DNA of 64,000 nucleotides from JBGAHD01 sp044226395. Its GTDB lineage: Bacteria; Pseudomonadota; Gammaproteobacteria; Xanthomonadales; Ahniellaceae. The stretch covers positions 744,001-808,000 of the forward strand of contig JBGAHD010000001.1 of NCBI GenBank assembly GCA_044226395.1. Direction: 5' to 3'. Positions 62,266 to 64,000 of the stretch are shown here, piece after piece (position 1 is the first letter of the stretch; each line of letters opens with the position of its first letter). The notes below the pieces were generated by a model that saw nothing but the letters and a program-made list of their open reading frames with translations, was not told where the DNA came from and searched no databases. The translations under genes and the position numbers were made by a program.

Positions 62266-63567
62266 TCAGCGCTCGAACAGCGCGATCGATTCGACATGGC
62301 CCGTGTGCGGGAACATGTCCATCACGCCCGCGGCCACGAGCTTGAATCGATGTTGATTGACGAGGATGCCAGCGTCGCGCGCGAGGCTCGCCGGATGGCA
62401 CGAGACATAGACCACGCGCCGCGTCGACTTGCGCGGCAAATAGGCCAGCACTTCGGCCGCGCCCGCGCGCGCGGGATCGAGCAGCACGCGATCGTAATCG
62501 CGACGCGCCCACGCGGCATCGCGATGGTCCTGCGACAGATCCGCGGCATGGAACTCGGCGTTGCCGATGCCATTGCGTTCAGCATTCGCGGCGGCGCGAC
62601 GCACCAGGCCCGCCTCGCCTTCAACACCGACGACCTGCGCGACGCGACGCGCCAGCGGCAAGGTGAAATTGCCCAATCCACAAAACAGATCGAGCACTTG
62701 CGAGGTGGCCGTGGGCTCGAGCAATTCCAAGGCGTGATCGATCATGCGCGCGTTCATGCGCGCGTTGATCTGGATGAAATCGAGCGGCTGAAAATGCAGG
62801 CGCACGTCATAGCCCGGCAGCGCGAAGGACAGATCCACCGCTTCGGGATACAGCGGCGCCACCGAATCGAGACCGCCGGGCTGCAGGAATACGGCCAGGC
62901 CCGTCGCCTTGGCGAAGGCGATCAAGCGCGCGCGATCGGCTTCCGACAGCGGCTGCAAATGACGCAGCACGATCGCGCCCAGCTCATCGCCGACCGCGAA
63001 TTCGATCTGCGGAATCTCGCGGCGCGAGTCCATGCCCGAGATCATCGCCGACAAGGCCTCGATACGCTCGCCGATCGCCGGATGCAGCACCGGGCAACGA
63101 CGCACGTCGGCGACGTAGCGGCCATTGGTCTCGCGAAATCCGACGAGCAGGCGATCTTTCTTTTCGACCCATTTCACCGACAAGCGACCGCGACGGCGAT
63201 AACCCCAGGGCTCGTCGAACAAGGGCGGCAACACGCGCTCGGGCGTGACATGGCCGATGCGTTCGAGATTCTCCAGCAGCGTGCCCTGCTTGGCCGCGAT
63301 CTGCGCGGAAGGCGATTGATGCTGGAGCGCGCAGCCGGCGCAGACGCCGAAGTGTTCGCACGCGGGCGTGACGCGATCGGGTGACGGCGTGAGCACTTCG
63401 ACGACTTCCGCCTCGTCGAACTGACGATGACGACGGACCATCTTCGCGCGCACGGTTTCGCCCGGCAGCGCGCCGGTGACGAAGATCGCCTTGCCGTCCT
63501 GTCGGGCCACGCCGCGACCGTCATGACTGAGGTCGCTGATCTGAAGTTGCAACTCGCTCACGGACAC
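62266..63567 (-). CDS. rlmD: 23S rRNA (uracil-1939-C5)-methyltransferase
   Basis: A 433-residue RlmD. A TRAM domain (1-60), a four-Cys cluster site (Cys70, 76, 79 and 158) for [4Fe-4S], SAM motif 'VLDLFCGLGNFTLPLA' (about 291-306), and the catalytic Cys390 in 'YVSCHPASLARD' with 'HVESIALFER' at the end are all present. It methylates U1939 of 23S rRNA. The start is GTG; 63567 or 63561 are both possible and neither has a strong ribosome site. It lies 5 bp before the CYTH gene. Confidence 0.95.
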   Translation of the reverse strand: MSVSELQLQISDLSHDGRGVARQDGKAIFVTGALPGETVRAKMVRRHRQFDEAEVVEVLTPSPDRVTPACEHFGVCAGCALQHQSPSAQIAAKQGTLLENLERIGHVTPERVLPPLFDEPWGYRRRGRLSVKWVEKKDRLLVGFRETNGRYVADVRRCPVLHPAIGERIEALSAMISGMDSRREIPQIEFAVGDELGAIVLRHLQPLSEADRARLIAFAKATGLAVFLQPGGLDSVAPLYPEAVDLSFALPGYDVRLHFQPLDFIQINARMNARMIDHALELLEPTATSQVLDLFCGLGNFTLPLARRVAQVVGVEGEAGLVRRAAANAERNGIGNAEFHAADLSQDHRDAAWARRDYDRVLLDPARAGAAEVLAYLPRKSTRRVVYVSCHPASLARDAGILVNQHRFKLVAAGVMDMFPHTGHVESIALFER

Positions 63568-63605
63568 GGCCCGGAATCGCAGGGGCCGCGCAGGGTACGA
63601 GGGAT

Positions 63606-63631
63606 GCGCCCCGAACGCAATGCCGGGGCGC
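63606..63631 (-). terminator. Hairpin between YdbL-family gene and rlmD
   Basis: A perfect 8-bp stem (GCGCCCCG and CGGGGCGC, 10-nt loop) lies 18 bp after the upstream stop on the minus strand. It lacks a T-run, so it is only a possible terminator. Confidence 0.45.
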
Positions 63632-63649
63632 ACCGGGCCGAAAACGCGC

Positions 63650-64000
63650 TTATTTGCGCTTCCAGGCGCCGTTGTCGTCCTGGTAATACCAGCCGGCGCG
63701 CGCGCTTTCGATCCACTGCTTGGCGAAGGTATTGCGGATGTCGGCTTCCCACTCGGGATGGCCGTTGGCCACGGCGATTTCGCGATAGACCGCGGCGCGA
63801 TCGCGATTGTCATCGGCCACCGCCTGCTTGACCGCGGTGCGCGCCGCCAGCGGGACGCCGGCCGGATCGCGCAATTCGACCAGACCATCGCGGGTCAGGC
63901 CCAGAGCGCCGGAATCGAAGTGCGCTTGCAGACTGTCGCTGAAGCGCGCGGCCATGCGCGACTGGATCGCCTTGATCGCCGGCGTCTCGATCGAGATGTC
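63650..64000 (-). CDS. YdbL family (DUF1318) protein, C-terminal part
   Basis: The reading frame runs off the right edge. The visible 116 residues begin 'DISIETPAIKAIQSRMAARF' and contain 'GALGLTRDGLVELRDP', 'DDNRDRAAVYREIAVANGHPE' and 'WIESARAGWYYQDDNGAWKRK', which match the C-terminal half of DUF1318 proteins throughout. These are small periplasmic proteins usually next to YdbH/YnbE in an envelope-associated set. Signal peptide and start are outside the window. Confidence 0.9.
   Translation of the reverse strand, partial: DISIETPAIKAIQSRMAARFSDSLQAHFDSGALGLTRDGLVELRDPAGVPLAARTAVKQAVADDNRDRAAVYREIAVANGHPEWEADIRNTFAKQWIESARAGWYYQDDNGAWKRK

Overview
The window looks like chromosome from a GC-rich gammaproteobacterium, most likely Lysobacterales/Xanthomonadales (Rhodanobacteraceae-like). 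That placement is inferred from gene order and protein families, not from a search. Pointers are the serC-serA-pheA-hisC-aroA-cmk-rpsA-ihfB-lapA-lapB block, an FFLEELY-motif protein, secreted proteins ending in or near 'DGFE', and a lexA/nagZ/methylthioinosine phosphorylase neighbourhood like that of pseudomonads. I see no rRNA, tRNA, CRISPR array, insertion sequence, prophage or plasmid gene. The coding is ordinary dense chromosome.

1-9.8 kb (minus strand): an aromatic/serine biosynthesis and translation supraoperon. serC, serA, pheA, hisC and aroA run with tiny gaps or overlaps into cmk, rpsA, ihfB, lapA and lapB. tyrA, usual between hisC and aroA in this block, is absent, and serA is inserted. 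9.9-14.8 kb: a five-PAS GGDEF-EAL protein, divergent from the MsrPQ periplasmic methionine sulfoxide reductase. 14.8-23.7 kb: a minus-strand set of cupredoxin, HAMP/cyclase-like/Ser-Thr kinase, porin and FHA protein that looks like one phospho-signalling cassette, plus a PHA-granule-type protein and a hybrid histidine kinase.

23.9-37.8 kb: a lipid-storage neighbourhood. It holds an FFLEELY protein, patatin lipase, two phasins, a glycosyltransferase-like protein, a bifunctional fatty acyl reductase, acyl-CoA-binding protein with a TetR regulator, and a wax ester synthase/DGAT. Reductase plus synthase could make wax esters, with ACBP carrying acyl-CoA and the phasins perhaps coating droplets; no PHA synthase is in the window. 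A 51-bp tandem array carrying a 17-bp palindrome lies between one phasin and a TPR-like gene.

37.8-49.7 kb: photolyase, two tandem secreted beta-helix paralogues, and the alpha-2-macroglobulin/PbpC pair. 49.7-53.7 kb: two unknown small proteins, an Asp-nucleophile alpha/beta hydrolase, and an aminotransferase/omega-amidase pair. 53.8-59.3 kb: MrfA/MrfB-like DNA repair helicase and exonuclease, divergent from a LexA with about 120 extra N-terminal residues. The 521-bp gap between them carries twelve near-identical 17-bp repeats. 59.0-64 kb: cold shock protein, methylthioinosine phosphorylase, hpt, nagZ, CYTH protein, rlmD and a partial YdbL-family protein.

The best candidates for something undescribed are the cupredoxin-kinase-porin-FHA cassette, the 51-bp palindrome array beside the lipid genes, and the 17-bp repeat block between mrfA and the extended lexA.
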